DNA of 8,961 nt from JANPJV01 sp031425695 (GTDB taxonomy: Bacteria > Pseudomonadota > Gammaproteobacteria > Xanthomonadales > SZUA-5): the NCBI GenBank assembly GCA_031425695.1, contig JANPJV010000043.1, positions 1 through 8,961 on the forward strand. The letters are read 5' to 3'. Made by a program: the position numbers and the translations under genes. Below the pieces are notes generated by a model. That model searched no databases and was not told where the DNA came from. It saw only the letters and a program-made list of their open reading frames with translations. Positions 7,619-8,961 of the stretch are shown here, piece by piece (position 1 is the first letter of the stretch; each line of letters starts with the position of its first letter).

Positions 7619-8797
7619 ATGTCCTTCCTCCGCATGAGCGATCTTGGTCTTGCCGGCAAGCGCGTACTGATCCGCCAAGATCTCAACGTGCCGATTTCCG
7701 ATGGGCGCATCAGCAGCGAACAACGGCTTCTGGCGAGCCTGCCGACCGTGCGCGCGGCGGTCGCCGCGGGCGGCCACGTGATGCTGCTCTCCCATCTCGG
7801 ACGGCCGAAGGAGGGGCATTTCGATCCGGTTGCGTCGCTGGCGCCGATCGCGCAATGGCTGGGCGAACACCTCGGGCAACCGGTGCGCCTCGTTCGCGAC
7901 TGGCTCGATGGCGTCGAGGTCGCTCGCGGCGAGGTCGTGCTCTGCGAGAACGTGCGCTTCAATGTCGGCGAGGAGAGTGACGATCCGGGACTGTCGGCCC
8001 GGATGGCGGCGCTCTGCGATGTGTTTGTCATGGATGCCTTCGGCACCGCGCACCGCGCCCAGGCGTCGACCCATGGAGTGATCCGCCTTGCGCCGATCGC
8101 GTGTGCCGGGCCGTTGCTCGCCGCCGAGCTCGATGCGCTGGCCAAGGCGCTCGAGCACCCGGCCCGCCCACTGCTCGCGATCGTGGCCGGCTCGAAGGTT
8201 TCGACGAAGCTGAGCCTGCTGACCAACCTCGTCGACAAGGTCGATCAACTGATCGTCGGCGGCGGCATCGCCAATACCTTCATCGCCGCCAACGGCCACG
8301 GCGTCGGCAAGTCGCTGCATGAGCCGGACCTGGTCCAAGTCGCACGCGCGATCGAGGCGAAGGCCACGGCCCGCGGTGCGCAGATTCCGCTGCCGCTCGA
8401 TGTGGTCACCGCGCCGGCCTTCAGCGCCGATGCCAAGGCCACGATCGAGGGTATCGATACGGTGTCTGCCGACGAGATGATCCTCGACATCGGACCACGC
8501 ACTACCGCGCACTACGCGGAGCTCATCGCCAAGGCGGGGACGGTGGTATGGAACGGCCCGGTCGGGGTGTTCGAAATGGAGCCTTTTGCCGCTGGCACGC
8601 GCGCGATTGCCGAGGCCATCGCGGCCTCGTCGGCGTTTTCCATTGCGGGCGGCGGCGACACCCTGGCCGCCGTCGAGAAATACGGCGTGCAGGATCGAAT
8701 CAGCTATATCTCCACCGGCGGCGGCGCCTTCCTGGAGTTCCTGGAAGGCAAGGAGCTGCCGGCAGTGGCGGCATTGAAGGCTCGCGCAGGACGCTGA
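7619..8797 (+). CDS. pgk: Phosphoglycerate kinase
   Basis: The 392-residue protein is full length for bacterial Pgk (about 387-400). It transfers phosphate between 1,3-bisphosphoglycerate and ADP in glycolysis and the reverse in gluconeogenesis, in the cytoplasm. The N-terminal domain holds the 3-phosphoglycerate site: DLNVP (21-25), SHLGRPK (58-64), Arg113 in NVRF and Arg146 in AHRAQAS. The C-terminal domain binds nucleotide: GSKVSTK (191-197), WNGPVGVFE (311-319) and GGGDT (344-348), ending with STGGGAFLEFLEG. It is the only plus-strand gene in the window, with no glycolytic neighbour visible. A REPIN palindrome fills most of the space just upstream, and I see no clear -35/-10 pair between that element and the start. 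Nested inverted repeats follow the stop codon. Confidence 0.98.
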   Translation: MSFLRMSDLGLAGKRVLIRQDLNVPISDGRISSEQRLLASLPTVRAAVAAGGHVMLLSHLGRPKEGHFDPVASLAPIAQWLGEHLGQPVRLVRDWLDGVEVARGEVVLCENVRFNVGEESDDPGLSARMAALCDVFVMDAFGTAHRAQASTHGVIRLAPIACAGPLLAAELDALAKALEHPARPLLAIVAGSKVSTKLSLLTNLVDKVDQLIVGGGIANTFIAANGHGVGKSLHEPDLVQVARAIEAKATARGAQIPLPLDVVTAPAFSADAKATIEGIDTVSADEMILDIGPRTTAHYAELIAKAGTVVWNGPVGVFEMEPFAAGTRAIAEAIAASSAFSIAGGGDTLAAVEKYGVQDRISYISTGGGAFLEFLEGKELPAVAALKARAGR

Positions 8798-8801
8798 GCC
8801 T

Positions 8802-8902
8802 CGCGGACGCTTTACTAAACGCGAAAAAGCGTCCGCGCGCAGCGCAGACCACCAGGAGCACAGAAGCTTGGCTTGTGGTGGGTCTGCGCTATGCGCGGAC
8901 GC
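8802..8902. repeat. Nested inverted repeats after pgk (third REP-like family)
   Basis: A perfect 12-base stem (8802-8813 with 8826-8837, loop of 12) starts five bases after the pgk stop. Overlapping it is a larger inverted repeat, 8829-8854 with 8876-8902, which pairs except for one two-base mismatch and one bulge around a 21-base loop. Each arm of the larger repeat can also fold on itself (GTCCGCGCGCAGCGCAGAC and GTCTGCGCTATGCGCGGAC), the two-hairpin layout of a REPIN. The sequence is unlike the GTAG copies. Segment 8829-8837 can pair either with 8802-8810 or with the right arm, not both. Confidence 0.8.
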
Positions 8903-8910
8903 CTTTAAGG

Positions 8911-8938
8911 GCGGCCCGGGTATCAACACCCGGGCCGC
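8911..8938. terminator. Strong GC hairpin, possible terminator
   Basis: An 11-base perfect stem (GCGGCCCGGGT with ACCCGGGCCGC) encloses the six-base loop ATCAAC. It lies 114 bases past the pgk stop. No T-run follows on either strand, so it is not a textbook Rho-independent terminator. It may still stop or pause polymerase, protect an mRNA end, or serve a convergent gene beyond the window edge. Confidence 0.45.
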
Positions 8939-8961
8939 GTCAACTCACTCGAAGCCGTTCT

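Noticed and set aside
7571..8929. A 452-codon open frame on the minus strand opposite pgk
   Set aside because: It is fully antisense to a certain pgk gene, has Arg/Gly/Ala/His-rich low-complexity composition and no recognisable motif; long antisense frames are expected in GC-rich codon use.
8946..8961. End of a convergent minus-strand gene at the right edge (possible ...NGFE and stop)
   Set aside because: Only four or five codons are visible and all three frames are equally possible, so it cannot be supported.

Overview
The window looks like ordinary chromosome from a GC-rich (by eye about 65 %) Gram-negative bacterium. The protein styles (biosynthetic SpeA, PknB-type kinase with an Ala/Pro-rich linker, proteobacterial Pgk) and the GTAG-headed palindromic repeats suggest a gammaproteobacterium of the Xanthomonadales/Lysobacterales type. 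That placement is inference; no marker gene in the window proves it.

Layout, left to right: an SGNH/GDSL hydrolase on the minus strand (72-677) whose N-terminal part lies in another frame (678-808); a 500-base repeat-filled gap that carries a tandem duplication including the tail of the next gene; a beta-hydroxyacid dehydrogenase of the 3-hydroxyisobutyrate dehydrogenase family (1320-2201, minus); a near-perfect palindrome; biosynthetic arginine decarboxylase speA (2375-4249, minus); a two-armed REP palindrome; a membrane-anchored Ser/Thr protein kinase (4447-6570, minus); a gap with CCAACAA heptad repeats and a possible terminator; a stand-alone receiver-domain response regulator (6905-7369, minus); a second copy of the two-armed REP palindrome; and phosphoglycerate kinase pgk (7619-8797, plus), followed by a group of nested inverted repeats and a strong GC hairpin.

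The genes do not form an obvious pathway. Pgk is central glycolysis, SpeA starts polyamine synthesis from arginine, the dehydrogenase is a small-molecule oxidoreductase, and the kinase and response regulator are signalling proteins that happen to be adjacent. The minus-strand genes are separated by gaps of about 170-510 bases, so they are probably several transcription units and not one operon.

The most notable content is between the genes. Each of the six intergenic gaps contains a palindromic or tandem repeat element, and these belong to at least four or five sequence families. The clearest are two REPIN-like elements with GTAG heads whose stems differ by compensatory changes. No transposase, integrase, CRISPR array, toxin or defence gene, tRNA or rRNA is visible, and I found no convincing new multi-gene system.
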